Assembly (NCBI GenBank): GCA_018828125.1
Contig: JAHJWB010000018.1
Coordinates: forward strand, 62,001 to 126,000
DNA from: Gammaproteobacteria bacterium
GTDB lineage: Bacteria; Pseudomonadota; Gammaproteobacteria; Burkholderiales; Burkholderiaceae_C
Length of the DNA: 64,000 bases
Direction of reading: 5' to 3'
In this document: in pieces, positions 51,724 through 60,777 of the stretch
How positions within the stretch are numbered: the first letter of the stretch is position 1
How the letters are laid out: each line of letters begins with the position of its first letter
The notes under the pieces: model-generated
Seen by the model: the letters and a program-made list of their open reading frames with translations, nothing else
What the model was told of the DNA's origin: nothing
The model's database searches: none
Translations under genes and position numbers: made by a program

Positions 51724-52004
51724 TGCTTTGCACCGAATACCCTGGCATGCCAGTACATATGCGGAGCCCGAAACCATGCGCTGTTTTTTGAGTTCTCGAA
51801 TTGCGCCAGTTGGCTCATTGGAATTTCGTACCGACTGAACAAGGACAGAAGATCTCGAAGAGATGCCTCGGAGAGGCGGGAACGAACGACAAGCGTGTCC
51901 TGATCCCACCGTAAGAATCCTGGAATTTCCGCCGCCCAATGAAACAAGTGCTTTTCATCAAGCTGCGAGCCAAACCAAACACCGGAACAGTCGAGACGAA
52001 CCAT
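51669..52004 (-). CDS. Hypothetical protein (cassette-like gene B) reading into attC
   Basis: A 111-residue protein of unknown function. Residues 1 to about 92 contain WFGSQLDEKHLFHWAAEIPG and SRLSEASLRDLLSLFSRYEI, with no known domain. The last 17 residues (KAFQRTATPPAELRR) are encoded by the attC-like site, a typical artefact of cassette genes. It begins right after the GTTAGAT core of attC 1. Confidence 0.6.
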   Translation of the reverse strand: MVRLDCSGVWFGSQLDEKHLFHWAAEIPGFLRWDQDTLVVRSRLSEASLRDLLSLFSRYEIPMSQLAQFENSKNSAWFRAPHMYWHARVFGAKQSNKAFQRTATPPAELRR

Positions 52005-52008
52005 TGCA

Positions 52009-52078
52009 ATCTAACGTTGGAATTCAGCCGACCAAGCCAGCGAAGCTGGCGAGGGTCGGCTGCAATGAAAGGTTAAGG
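52009..52078 (-). repeat. attC-like site 1
   Basis: On the minus strand CCTTAAC...GTTAGAT bracket a ~70-bp imperfect palindrome with the stem GCAGCCGACC/GGTCGGCTGA and an inner GCCAGC/GCTGGC hairpin. GTTAGAT is a perfect R' core (GTTRRRY). It separates genes A and B. Confidence 0.68.
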
Positions 52079-52468
52079 AGCACGCCGAAACCTCGCGGAA
52101 GTGACTTTTCTTTCTCCGCCTAGCTGGATCATCAGGGCGCTGTCTTCCCAACCAAAACCTGAGCACTGGCCGAGCGGATACATCCAATCGAACCCCCTTC
52201 TCTTCTCAATAGACGGCCCAAGCAGCAGAGTCAGTTCGTCAGAATTCATTCCAATCAGACGATTTGAATGGATCAAGTCAAGCGCCATGGCACCGCGCAC
52301 GCAGCCAGGATCACCGACGCTTGCCAGGACGGCTGAGCCGTCGAGCCACGAAGCACGCTGAAAACTCTGCGCGTTGACGCTGGGTTGGTTGTAGCTCCAT
52401 GCCAACCAACCTCCCGCGACGATGCAAAGGACAAGTAGCAGAAGGGAAGTCTTTGCAGCGAATCGCAT
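52073..52468 (-). CDS. Hypothetical exported protein (cassette-like gene A)
   Basis: A 131-residue unknown protein with an N-terminal hydrophobic segment (MRFAAKTSLLLLVLCIVAGG) that is a signal peptide or anchor. The LIGMNSDELTLLLGPSIEKR stretch is reminiscent of BamE/SmpA-type small envelope proteins (GMs..ev..llG.P), which is a weak similarity. Its stop lies inside attC 1. The ORF could extend upstream to 52612, but the signal-like start at 52468 is preferred. Confidence 0.55.
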   Translation of the reverse strand: MRFAAKTSLLLLVLCIVAGGWLAWSYNQPSVNAQSFQRASWLDGSAVLASVGDPGCVRGAMALDLIHSNRLIGMNSDELTLLLGPSIEKRRGFDWMYPLGQCSGFGWEDSALMIQLGGERKVTSARFRRAP

Positions 52469-52906
52469 GTATCGCCTATGCGCCTTTACGTGATGTATCC
52501 CGCAAACCTTGCAAAATAAGCTGTACTGTGCGAGATATTCTGGACACGGATTCTTCCTGAAATTGACTTGCAGCTTGGTGTTGCGGCCAACGCGGTGAAA
52601 ACATCCATGCATAAAAATTCCGTGAAACCCGGCGCGCCTCAGCCGAGCAAACTATAGACTGCTAAGTCGCAACAAGGCAGTCTTACCAAGACGCAGATTT
52701 GAGTTGTGAACAGAATCAATGGCTGGATTTGGGAGCGGCGTTTAGAGGCGCGCCCGGGCCGAAGCGGACTGACTGCGGCATGAATCGTCCAACTTCTATT
52801 GCCGAGTGAAGCCTCTCTGCGGGCACGGGCCTCTGCGCCATGCGTACGCTCAGTGCGGTGTAGTCGCGCTACAGGCCCAACGCCCGCGCTGCGGCCCTTC
52901 TACTCC
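52469..52906. other. Intergenic region flanking the cassette array
   Basis: About 440 bp, less GC-rich near the cassettes and GC-rich toward the EAL-GGDEF gene. I see no further attC, integrase or gene in it. Confidence 0.4.
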
Positions 52907-54838
52907 CTACGCCGCCAACACATCCTGCAGCGCCCGCGTCGCCGCCAACGCCCCCAGGCTCGACTCGGTGAACCCACCATGCAGCACCACCCCCGTGGAT
53001 GCCTGCTTGGCCTCATGCTTGGCCACCGCCGCCAGATTGGCCACCTCTTCAGCATGCCGAAACCGCCCAGGCGTGATACGCACCGCACCAATGGCGAGCG
53101 TGGTGCACGGAAAAAACCGCTGGATGCCGTGCCGGTCCTCGGCCTGTATGCCGCCTGCCTGCCGCGCGGGCTCGTCAAACAGTGTGATGGCCTCGCGCGC
53201 AAATTCGTCCACGATGTTCTTGCAGCGCTGCAGCCAGTTGCTGCTCTGGAAGACCAGCATGAAATCGTCCCCGCCCACATGGCCCACAAAGTCGCGCCTC
53301 GCGTCACAGTGCGCGGTGGCCAGGCGGGCGACGAGGCGGATCATCTGGTCGCCGCGCCAGTAGCCGTAGTGGTCGTTAAATGGCTTGAAGTTGTTCAGGT
53401 CGGCGTAGCAGGCCACAAACTCGGTGCCGCTCTCCAGCAGGCGCTGCATGTGCATGCTGATGGGGATGTTGCCGGGCAAAAAGGTCAGGGGGTTGGCGTG
53501 GCGCGCGGCTTCTATGCGGGTTTCGGTCACCGCGCGCACCAGTTGGTCGCCGGTGCCCAGGCCCAGGTAGCGGCCGTTGTCGGTGACGATGTAGCCGTCG
53601 TTCAGGTAGCGCTGGTCCTGCGAGGTGAGGATGCCCACCAGCTGGTCCACATCACAGTCCAGTTCCACCACGCGCGGTGCGGGGTTGGCAAACGCCAGAC
53701 AGGGCTTGCGGCCATGCACCTCGCGAAAGTACAGCGTGGCGTAGTGGTTCATGAACTGCTGGCGGTTGATGAGCGCCACGGGCCGGGTGCCGTCCACCAC
53801 GGCCATGGCGTGCAGATCGGTGTGTCGCTGAAACACCGCGGCCACCGCGTCGTTGCAGGTGGCAGGGGCCACGGTGGGCGCCTGCACCACCAGCAGGCTG
53901 CGCAAGATGCCGGGGCGCGCGGTCTGGCCCAGGTGGGGCAGCACGGCCACGCGGCGGTCTTGCATCACCTCCAGCGCGGGGGCGTCCACCACATCGCGCG
54001 GTGCCTTGGCCGGGCGGCCCAGCAGCCAGCCCTGGCCAAAAGGGATGTCCAGGTCGCGCAGCGCGCGCAGGTCGTCGCGCGTCTCAATGCCCTCGGCAAT
54101 CAGCGTGGTGCCAAACACATCGGCAATGCCTTTGATGGCCTGCAGCATCTGCAGGTTTTCGGGGTGGTCGCTGATGTCGTGGATGAAGTATTTGTCGATC
54201 TTCACGAAGTCGGGTTTCACTTCGGACCACAACCGCAGGCTCGACCGGCCGTCGCCAAAGTCATCGAGCGCCAGGCGCGCGCCGCAGGCGTGCACGGCCT
54301 TGATGGCCTCGCGCAACTGGGGCATGTCGGTGACGCGTTCGTGCTCGGTAATCTCCAGCACCAGCATGCGCGCGCTCACCCCAAAGCTGCGCACGGTTTC
54401 GCCCAGCGCCTGGGTGCCCAGCAGCGCAACCCCATGCACCAGGGCATCGGCGCTGACGTTGACGAACAGACGCCCGGGCGCCTCGTGCTGGCCCCATTGC
54501 TGCAGGGCGGTGAACACACACAGCAGCTCAAAGTCCTGCAGGATGCGTTCGCGCCGGGCCAGGTCCAGAAGCACGTCGGGTGTATGAAACGGGGTGTTTT
54601 GTGGCCCGCGGATCAATGCCTCGTGTGCATAGATGCTGCCCTCGCGCAGGTCGGCCAGGGGCTGAAAAACGCAGTACAGCGCGCCGTCGCGCATCAGCCG
54701 CGCCAGCGGGCCCGTGCCATGGCGTATTGCGGGCGACAGCAGTGCCAGCATGGCCTCCAGTCGACTGCCTTGGATGTTGTGCATGGCGTTGGTTGGGTCC
54801 CTGAGCAAGTACCTGAAGATACCCAGCGTCTGTGACAT
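52907..54838 (-). CDS. EAL - CBS-pair - GGDEF-type c-di-GMP protein
   Basis: A 643-residue cytoplasmic protein with unusual order. EAL domain (about 50-290): EALIRGP, VNVSADALVHG, LEITEHERV, LALDDFGDGRSS, KIDKYFIHD and IAEGIET, all catalytic positions kept. A CBS-like middle region (about 310-440) follows (AVVDGTRPVALINRQQFMN; DGYIVTDNGRYLGLGTGDQL). C-terminal GGDEF-like domain (about 455-620) has GGDDF instead of GGDEF/GGEEF. It is probably a phosphodiesterase, with the GGDDF domain regulatory or weakly active. It is divergent from glycerate kinase by 58 bp. Confidence 0.85.
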   Translation of the reverse strand: MSQTLGIFRYLLRDPTNAMHNIQGSRLEAMLALLSPAIRHGTGPLARLMRDGALYCVFQPLADLREGSIYAHEALIRGPQNTPFHTPDVLLDLARRERILQDFELLCVFTALQQWGQHEAPGRLFVNVSADALVHGVALLGTQALGETVRSFGVSARMLVLEITEHERVTDMPQLREAIKAVHACGARLALDDFGDGRSSLRLWSEVKPDFVKIDKYFIHDISDHPENLQMLQAIKGIADVFGTTLIAEGIETRDDLRALRDLDIPFGQGWLLGRPAKAPRDVVDAPALEVMQDRRVAVLPHLGQTARPGILRSLLVVQAPTVAPATCNDAVAAVFQRHTDLHAMAVVDGTRPVALINRQQFMNHYATLYFREVHGRKPCLAFANPAPRVVELDCDVDQLVGILTSQDQRYLNDGYIVTDNGRYLGLGTGDQLVRAVTETRIEAARHANPLTFLPGNIPISMHMQRLLESGTEFVACYADLNNFKPFNDHYGYWRGDQMIRLVARLATAHCDARRDFVGHVGGDDFMLVFQSSNWLQRCKNIVDEFAREAITLFDEPARQAGGIQAEDRHGIQRFFPCTTLAIGAVRITPGRFRHAEEVANLAAVAKHEAKQASTGVVLHGGFTESSLGALAATRALQDVLAA

Positions 54839-54896
54839 AGCGGTTACAACCTGTCACGCTTGGGGCAGGCTGCAGGGCCATTGCACAATGTGCGCC

Positions 54897-56285
54897 ATGC
54901 AAAAAACCCTGCCTGCCCAGGCCGCAGCGTCGGTCGCCACTCTCCAGTCCACCCCTGCCGCCGCCGCGATGGCTTTGCCGGATTTTCGGTCTGAGCCACG
55001 CGCCTTCTTGCGGGCTTTGTTTGACACCGCCGTGCGCAGCGCCCAGCCCCTGCACGGCATGCGCGAATGGCTGCCCACGCCGCCCAAGGGACGCACTGTG
55101 GTGCTGGGCGCCGGCAAAGCGGGTGGCGCGATGGCGCAGGCGCTGGAAGCGCTGTGGCCGCTGGATGCCCCGATGTCGGGGCTGGTGGTCACGCGTTATG
55201 GGCACATTCCCCCTCGCGCGGCGCACCTGCCCGAACGCATCGAAGTGGTCGAGGCATCGCACCCGGTGCCCGACGCTGCCGGCCTGGCCGCGGCCGAGCG
55301 CATCCTGGAACTGACCCAAGGGCTGACCGCAGACGACCTTGTGTTGTGCCTGATCTCCGGCGGAGGCTCGTCCCTGCTCACGCTGCCGTGTGACGGCCTC
55401 ACGCTGCAAGACAAGCAGCGCATCAATCGCGCGCTGCTGGACAGTGGTGCGCACATTGGCGAGATGAACTGCGTGCGCAAACACCTCTCGCGCATCAAGG
55501 GCGGGCGGCTGGCGGCAGCCTGTGCACCCGCGCGGGTGGTGACGCTCACCATCAGCGACGTGCCGGGCGACGATCCTTCGGTGATTGCGAGCGGCCCGAC
55601 CGTGCCGGACGCCTCCACCTGCGCCGACGCGCTGGAGATTCTGGCGCGCTACAGCATCGATGTGCCACCCGCCATCCGTACGGCGCTGGAAGCGGGCACT
55701 CTGGAAACCCCCAAGCCCGGCGACGCGCGGTTTGACGGCCACGCCGTGCACCTGATCGCCACGCCGTGGCAAGCATTGCAGGCTGCGGCCGAGGCGGCCC
55801 GCACCGCAGGGTTGCCCGTGCATGTGCTGTCAGACGAGATCGAAGGCGAATCGCGCGAGGTGGGCAAGGTGCACGCCGCACTGGCGCGTGCGGTGGCGCG
55901 GCGCGGTCAGCCGTTTGTCGCGCCCTGTGTGGTGCTGTCGGGTGGCGAAACCACGGTCACCGTGCGCCCGCGTGCGGTGGGTGTGGCGCGTGGCCGCGGC
56001 GGCAGGGCGGGGGAGTTTTGCCTGGGCCTGGCCAACGCGCTGCAGGGCGAGGCCACGGTGTGGGCGCTGGCTGCAGACACGGACGGTATTGATGGCAGTG
56101 AAGAGAATGCCGGGGCCTTTGTGTGCCCCGACACGCTGGCGCGCGCCCACGCGGCCAGCCTGCGCATGGACGACCACCTGGCGCGCAACGACGCCTGGGG
56201 GTTTTTTGCGGGGCTCGATGACCTGCTCGTCACCGGGCCCACACACACCAACGTCAATGACTTTCGTGCGCTACTGATTTTGTAG
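54897..56285 (+). CDS. ttuD: Glycerate 2-kinase (MOFRL family, TtuD/GckA-like)
   Basis: A 462-residue MOFRL-type glycerate kinase, formerly often called hydroxypyruvate reductase. Features: VVLGAGKAGGAMAQALEAL, CLISGGGSSLLTLPCDGLTL, NCVRKHLSRIKGGRLAAA, SDVPGDDPSVIASGPT and the C-terminal MOFRL part ALAADTDGIDGSEENAGAF and GPTHTNVNDFRALL. It makes 2-phosphoglycerate from glycerate, the exit route for glyoxylate made by ureide breakdown. An ATG three codons earlier (54888) is also possible. Confidence 0.85.
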   Translation: MQKTLPAQAAASVATLQSTPAAAAMALPDFRSEPRAFLRALFDTAVRSAQPLHGMREWLPTPPKGRTVVLGAGKAGGAMAQALEALWPLDAPMSGLVVTRYGHIPPRAAHLPERIEVVEASHPVPDAAGLAAAERILELTQGLTADDLVLCLISGGGSSLLTLPCDGLTLQDKQRINRALLDSGAHIGEMNCVRKHLSRIKGGRLAAACAPARVVTLTISDVPGDDPSVIASGPTVPDASTCADALEILARYSIDVPPAIRTALEAGTLETPKPGDARFDGHAVHLIATPWQALQAAAEAARTAGLPVHVLSDEIEGESREVGKVHAALARAVARRGQPFVAPCVVLSGGETTVTVRPRAVGVARGRGGRAGEFCLGLANALQGEATVWALAADTDGIDGSEENAGAFVCPDTLARAHAASLRMDDHLARNDAWGFFAGLDDLLVTGPTHTNVNDFRALLIL

Positions 56286-56340
56286 CTGTTAGCGCTTTAC
56301 CATCAAGCGCTAGAGGCCAATTTCATCCAAATTTTGGTGA
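56277..56340. repeat. AGCGCT-arm palindromic repeat, copy 7
   Basis: TTTTGTAGCTGTTAGCGCTT, spacer, CAAGCGCTAGAGGCCAATTT. The ttuD stop codon is inside the left end of the repeat. It lies between two converging genes. Confidence 0.75.
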
Positions 56341-56368
56341 AATCCGCTGCTGCGCTGCTTGCGCTGCG

Positions 56369-57418
56369 TCAGAACCTGTGGCGCACGCCAATGCCAAAGC
56401 TGCTGCCCTTGGTCTGGTTGGTGATGCGATCAGCCATGGCCATCACGTACACGTCGGTGCGCTTGGACAGGAAGTAGTCATACCCCACCGTGAAGGTCTT
56501 GCGCGAGATGTCGGTCGCGCTCATCTCGGTGTCGGCCCACGACGCCAGTACCTTGCCCGTGGCGCCCACCGGCACCGACACGCCCAACTGCAGCGTCTTG
56601 GCCTTGTTGGTGGTGTTGTCGGCCTTGGCCTGGCCGTAGCTGGCAAACGCCTTCACCACGGCAAAGTCGTAGGCGCCTCCCAGCATCCAGTCGGTCTTGG
56701 TGGTGCCCAGGTAGGTGTTGGGCACAGCCGGGTTGCTGATCTGGTCGCGCTCGTAAAACGCGGTGACGGTGATGGGGCCGTTGAAGTACAGCGCGTTCAC
56801 GCCGATGTTCTTCTTGCCGCTGTCGCCCGCGATCTCGCCAAACTGGTAGTGCAGGTTGGCTTTCAGCCCGCCTATGCTGGGCGTGCTGTAGGTGATCTGG
56901 TTCGACCAGCCCGTGTCGGATGGGGTGGTAGAGCCCCAGCCCGTGCCGTTGAACAGTGGCACGTTCATGTGCAGGATCAGCGGTGCAAAAGTGAACGAGT
57001 CGCCCAGCGGGTTGGACAGGATCGACGGCAGGAAGTTGGGCGCCATGCCACGGCCCAGCGAGACGGAGCCAAAGCCGCCCGACAAGCCGACGTTGGCATC
57101 GCGCGAGAAGAACGTGTCGTTGGTAAAACGGCCCTGCACGCCGCTGTCCACCTTGATGAACGAGGTGAGCGCAAAGTTGGCCTTGAGCCCGCCGCCCAGG
57201 TCTTCGGTGCCCTTGAACCCGAACCATGAGGTGGTCATGCCACCGCTGTTGACGACTGACGCGCGGCCCGCGTCCCCGGCATTTTTCAGAGACCCGACAA
57301 ACACATCGGTGAGGCCCATCAGCTGGACCGAGCTTTGGGCGTGGGCACCGGTGGTGCACAGCAGTGCGCCACCGAGGGAAAGAGACGAGAGTGACAGGGC
57401 AATCAGGTTTTTTTTCAT
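56369..57418 (-). CDS. Gram-negative porin (betaproteobacterial OmpC-like)
   Basis: A 349-residue outer-membrane porin. A Sec signal (MKKNLIALSLSSLSLGGALL, ending AHAQS), then SSVQLMGLTDVFVGSLKNAG and WFGFKGTEDLGGGLKANFAL typical of the general porin family, and a C-terminal Phe (FGIGVRHRF) needed for BAM recognition. It would give passive diffusion of small solutes. The larger open frame upstream of 57418 is not part of it. Confidence 0.9.
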   Translation of the reverse strand: MKKNLIALSLSSLSLGGALLCTTGAHAQSSVQLMGLTDVFVGSLKNAGDAGRASVVNSGGMTTSWFGFKGTEDLGGGLKANFALTSFIKVDSGVQGRFTNDTFFSRDANVGLSGGFGSVSLGRGMAPNFLPSILSNPLGDSFTFAPLILHMNVPLFNGTGWGSTTPSDTGWSNQITYSTPSIGGLKANLHYQFGEIAGDSGKKNIGVNALYFNGPITVTAFYERDQISNPAVPNTYLGTTKTDWMLGGAYDFAVVKAFASYGQAKADNTTNKAKTLQLGVSVPVGATGKVLASWADTEMSATDISRKTFTVGYDYFLSKRTDVYVMAMADRITNQTKGSSFGIGVRHRF

Positions 57419-57626
57419 TGGTACTCCTGGGGGTGAAAACGCCGGGTGTCCGGCGTGGGCAAGATGTGGCGCCAGCCAGTGGTGCACCGTGGTGCATGGC
57501 GGAGGCTCACGGTGGAACTTTGCAAGTTCCATGCCCCGCTGACACAGTTGCTTACGCACTGGGGCCGTGGTGCACGTTTGATCTTGCTCAATGCCCATAT
57601 GGCGCAGCCGCGGCACAGTCCGTGGC

Positions 57627-58250
57627 ATGCAGCACGCTCCATTTTTCTCTCTGCCGTCCGACACCGAGGTCATTGCCGCCGGTGAGGTGCTGCGCCGGCG
57701 CAATGAGGTGCTGACATCGGTCTTGCACCTGGAAACAGGCCGCGTGCTGCGCGGCGTGCTGGACGATGGCGTGATGCGCCACCAGTTGGGCGCAGTGGAG
57801 GGGCCGTTCTGGCTCGATGCAGCGTCGGCGCTGATGGACCTGCCGTTCCCCGTGGACATGGTGGCAGACACACGCCTGCTGGTGCGCCGCGTGCCCATCG
57901 AGGCATTTCGCCGCAGCCTTGACGCCCTGCCTGCCAATGCGCGGGGCCTGCTGCTGGACATGGCCAAGGGTTACCGCGAACAGTCCGAACTGGCGGTCAG
58001 CCGTCTGGCGCAGGACGCTGAATCGCGCTGCGCGCAGTGGCTGCTGAACCACGCGAAGCCAGACCCCAGCGGTGCCATGCAGGTCACGCTGCACCAGCGC
58101 AAGCGCCTGATTGCGGCGCAATTGGGCATCGCCCCCGAGACCTTCTCGCGCGTGCTGCGCCATTTGCGGGAACTGGGCCTCATCCATGGCACCGGCAACG
58201 TGCTGAACCTGCCCCAACCGCGGGCGCTGCAGTCCATGGCGGGGTGTTGA
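57627..58250 (+). CDS. Crp/Fnr-family transcriptional regulator
   Basis: A 207-residue regulator: N-terminal cyclic-nucleotide-type beta-barrel (about 10-100) and C-terminal winged helix with QRKRLIAAQLGIAPETFSRV and LRHLRELGLIHGTGNVLNL. There are no N-terminal iron-sulfur cysteines as in FNR. The ligand pocket lacks the classical RxS cAMP signature, so the effector is uncertain. It is divergent from the porin, which it may regulate. Confidence 0.82.
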   Translation: MQHAPFFSLPSDTEVIAAGEVLRRRNEVLTSVLHLETGRVLRGVLDDGVMRHQLGAVEGPFWLDAASALMDLPFPVDMVADTRLLVRRVPIEAFRRSLDALPANARGLLLDMAKGYREQSELAVSRLAQDAESRCAQWLLNHAKPDPSGAMQVTLHQRKRLIAAQLGIAPETFSRVLRHLRELGLIHGTGNVLNLPQPRALQSMAGC

Positions 58251-58580
58251 CAAACACCCCCTGAGGCGCTTTGCGCCTTCACCCCTCTCTCGCTGCGCGG
58301 GAGGGGGACGCACCCGGTGGCCTGGCAAAGCCAGTTCCACGGGTGCACTGACCTCGTCCACGCCAGTTTCAGAGGCGGGCGTGCGGCGCAAGGTAGGGGG
58401 TGACGATTGGTCCTTTGCCGCGTTCTGGGTCAGGGTTTTTCCTTGGGGTGAAGTGAGGGTTCCACCCAAGCCCCGGGCCGAAGGGGCTGCGTATATTTGT
58501 TGGGACTAGCCCGGTTTGACCTGTCCCATGAACAACGCCCACCCTCTGCGCCCGCATGGCGCCTGCCACCCGGAGTGTCC
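58251..58580. other. Intergenic region with short GC hairpins
   Basis: Holds small hairpins (GGCGC TTT GCGCC near 58264; CCCTCTCTCG/CGGGAGGGG near 58285), possibly ending the Crp-type gene. No gene is recognised; the promoter of the GGDEF protein must lie in its second half. Confidence 0.45.
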
Positions 58581-60689
58581 ATGACACCCTCGACCACCCC
58601 CGCGCCGCCACACGACGCGCCGGGCTGGCGGGTGCCCGGAACCCTGGTGTTGCGGCTGATGCTGGTGGCGGTGCTGGCCGTGGCTTTGTCGGGTGCGTTG
58701 TCTGCCTGGCTGGTCACCCGCGCATCGGGGCAAGAGGCCGTGCGCCGCATGGTGGCCCAGCAGACCGACGAGGTCGAGGTGGTAGCCCGACTGCTGGCCA
58801 GCAAGATAGAGCAGAGCCAGAAAGTGCTGCGCACTGTGGCGGCTGGCATCACACCGGCCATGCTCGAATCCCCCTCCACGCTGGAGTGGATCCTGCAGCA
58901 GGGGCTGCCTGCCGTGCAGTTTTTTGACGCCATGCAAGTGGCCCGCGACAACGGCGAACTGCGCATCAACCTGCGTGCCGGACGGCTCGAAAAAGCCGCC
59001 GACCTGGACCCGGCCGAGCGCGATGCCTTGCGCCGCACCCTGGTAGACGGCAAGCCCCTGGTGTCCGAGCTGATCGCTGTGCGCACCAGCGGAGCGCGGG
59101 TGATGTTCACCATGCCGCTGCACCGCGAAGACGGCACGGTGCTGGGCGTGGTGGCGGGCGTGCTGCGGCTGCAGTCGCAGGGCCTGCTCCCGCCCTCCAT
59201 GGCCCTGCCCGCGCGCGAGGATTCGCGGCTCATTGTCTTCACGCGGGACGGCACCATCCTGTCGCACTCCGACCCCAGCCGCATCCTGGGCCAGGTGCGC
59301 GATGAGCCGGGCCTCGCCCCCGTCTATGCCCAGTGGCAAAGCCAGGCGCAGCCCGTGGTGGGCCGGGGCGCCACCCATATGCAGCCCGATCACATCGTCA
59401 GCATGGCAGGCATGCCGCTGCCGCAGTGGATCGTGGCACGGGTCAGCCATTCGCAGGCGTTGCTGGAACCTCTGCAGGGCGCGCAGCGCGAGGCGTGGTG
59501 GCTGGCTGCAGCCAGCATGCTGCTGTGCATGCTGCTGGTGGCCGCCATCATGGCGTTTATGGCGCAGCCCCTGGCCCAGCTGACCCACAGCGCCGGCCGC
59601 ATGCTGAAGCCACAAGCGCGCACTTCAGACCCACCGATAGACCTGGTGTGGCCACGCGCGGGCGGCGAGGTGGGCGAGCTGGTGCGGGTGTTTGAGGGGC
59701 TGGTGCGCCAGGGCCGGCAACAGCAGTTGACCCATTCGACACTGGACGGGCAGTTTCAGGCCATTCTGGACAACGCGTCGGTAGGCATCGTCATATCGCG
59801 CCAGGGCATGCTGGACGTGGTGGGGCGCCAGGCCAGCGTGATGCTGGGCTACGGCCCTGGTGAATTGCAAGGTCGCCCCGCAAGCACCCTGCACGCCACC
59901 GAAGCCGACTACGCCCGCCTGGGCGAACGCGTGCAGGCTGAGTTTGCTGCGCACGGCACGTTTGACGGTGATGTGTGTTTTACGCGCAAGGACGGCACCC
60001 CCGTTTGGGCCCGCGTGCAGGGCCGCGGCGTGCGGCCCGGTGAGATGGACGGCGGCACGGTCTGGATTCTGGAAGACATCACCGCCGCGCGCGAGGCGCA
60101 GGTGCAACTGGCGTGGGAGCAAACCCATGATGCGCTCACCCAGCTATACAACCGTGCCGCGTTTGATGAACGCCTGGGCGCGCTGCTGGCCGAACGCTCG
60201 GCCCGCCCACGCGTGATGGATGCCCAGGGGCAAGAGCTGCACGGCCATGGCGTGGTGTTGTTCATGGACCTCGACCACTTCACGGTCGTGAACGACATCG
60301 CTGGGCACGACGCGGGCGACGACGTGCTGCGCCACGTGGCCCGTTTGCTCGAATCGCAAGTGCGCCAGATCGGCTGGGCTGCGCGTCTGGGGGGGGATGA
60401 ATTTGCGGTGGTGTTGCCGGGCTGCGCGCTGGCGCGGGGCCAGGCGGTGGCCGAGCAATTGCGTGCATCGGTTCAGGCGTGGGAGCCGTCTTATCAGGGG
60501 CGTAGCTTTACGCTGGGGGTGAGCATTGGGCTAGTGGTGCTGGATGCGAGTTTGCAGGATGTGCCCTCGGTGCTGTATGCGGCAGACATGGCGTGTTACG
60601 ACGCCAAGCGGGCGGGGCGTAATCGGGTGGAGACGCGGCATGCGAATCAGGCGACTGCGTCGGGGCGGATGGTGTTGGGGCCTGTGTGA
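58581..60689 (+). CDS. Membrane diguanylate cyclase with Cache-like sensor and PAS domain
   Basis: A 702-residue protein: TM1 (about 28-50), periplasmic Cache-type sensor (about 55-310), TM2 (about 317-340), linker, PAS domain (about 385-515; AILDNASVGIVISRQGMLDV) and C-terminal GGDEF domain (about 525-690) with canonical LGGDEF at 603-608. The catalytic Asp and metal ligands look intact, so it should make c-di-GMP in response to an external signal. The ATG at 58581 has GGAG upstream. Confidence 0.88.
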   Translation: MTPSTTPAPPHDAPGWRVPGTLVLRLMLVAVLAVALSGALSAWLVTRASGQEAVRRMVAQQTDEVEVVARLLASKIEQSQKVLRTVAAGITPAMLESPSTLEWILQQGLPAVQFFDAMQVARDNGELRINLRAGRLEKAADLDPAERDALRRTLVDGKPLVSELIAVRTSGARVMFTMPLHREDGTVLGVVAGVLRLQSQGLLPPSMALPAREDSRLIVFTRDGTILSHSDPSRILGQVRDEPGLAPVYAQWQSQAQPVVGRGATHMQPDHIVSMAGMPLPQWIVARVSHSQALLEPLQGAQREAWWLAAASMLLCMLLVAAIMAFMAQPLAQLTHSAGRMLKPQARTSDPPIDLVWPRAGGEVGELVRVFEGLVRQGRQQQLTHSTLDGQFQAILDNASVGIVISRQGMLDVVGRQASVMLGYGPGELQGRPASTLHATEADYARLGERVQAEFAAHGTFDGDVCFTRKDGTPVWARVQGRGVRPGEMDGGTVWILEDITAAREAQVQLAWEQTHDALTQLYNRAAFDERLGALLAERSARPRVMDAQGQELHGHGVVLFMDLDHFTVVNDIAGHDAGDDVLRHVARLLESQVRQIGWAARLGGDEFAVVLPGCALARGQAVAEQLRASVQAWEPSYQGRSFTLGVSIGLVVLDASLQDVPSVLYAADMACYDAKRAGRNRVETRHANQATASGRMVLGPV

Positions 60690-60693
60690 GTGA

Positions 60694-60752
60694 AGTTTTT
60701 AGTGTTTTTGGCCTCTGGCGCTTGTCCAGCAAGCGCGACTAGCTATTGTTTT
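60694..60752. repeat. AGCGCT-arm palindromic repeat, copy 8
   Basis: Inverted orientation of the family: GTTTTTGGCCTCTGGCGCTT, spacer, AAGCGCGACTAGCTATTG. It lies directly before the second large inverted-repeat element. Confidence 0.7.
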
Positions 60753-60777
60753 TGTAGTTCCTGAATTTTGCCGGTAT

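Noticed and set aside
57419..57967. N-terminal extension of the porin frame
   Set aside because: The porin has its own signal peptide start at 57418; the upstream part overlaps the divergent Crp-type gene and is not porin-like.
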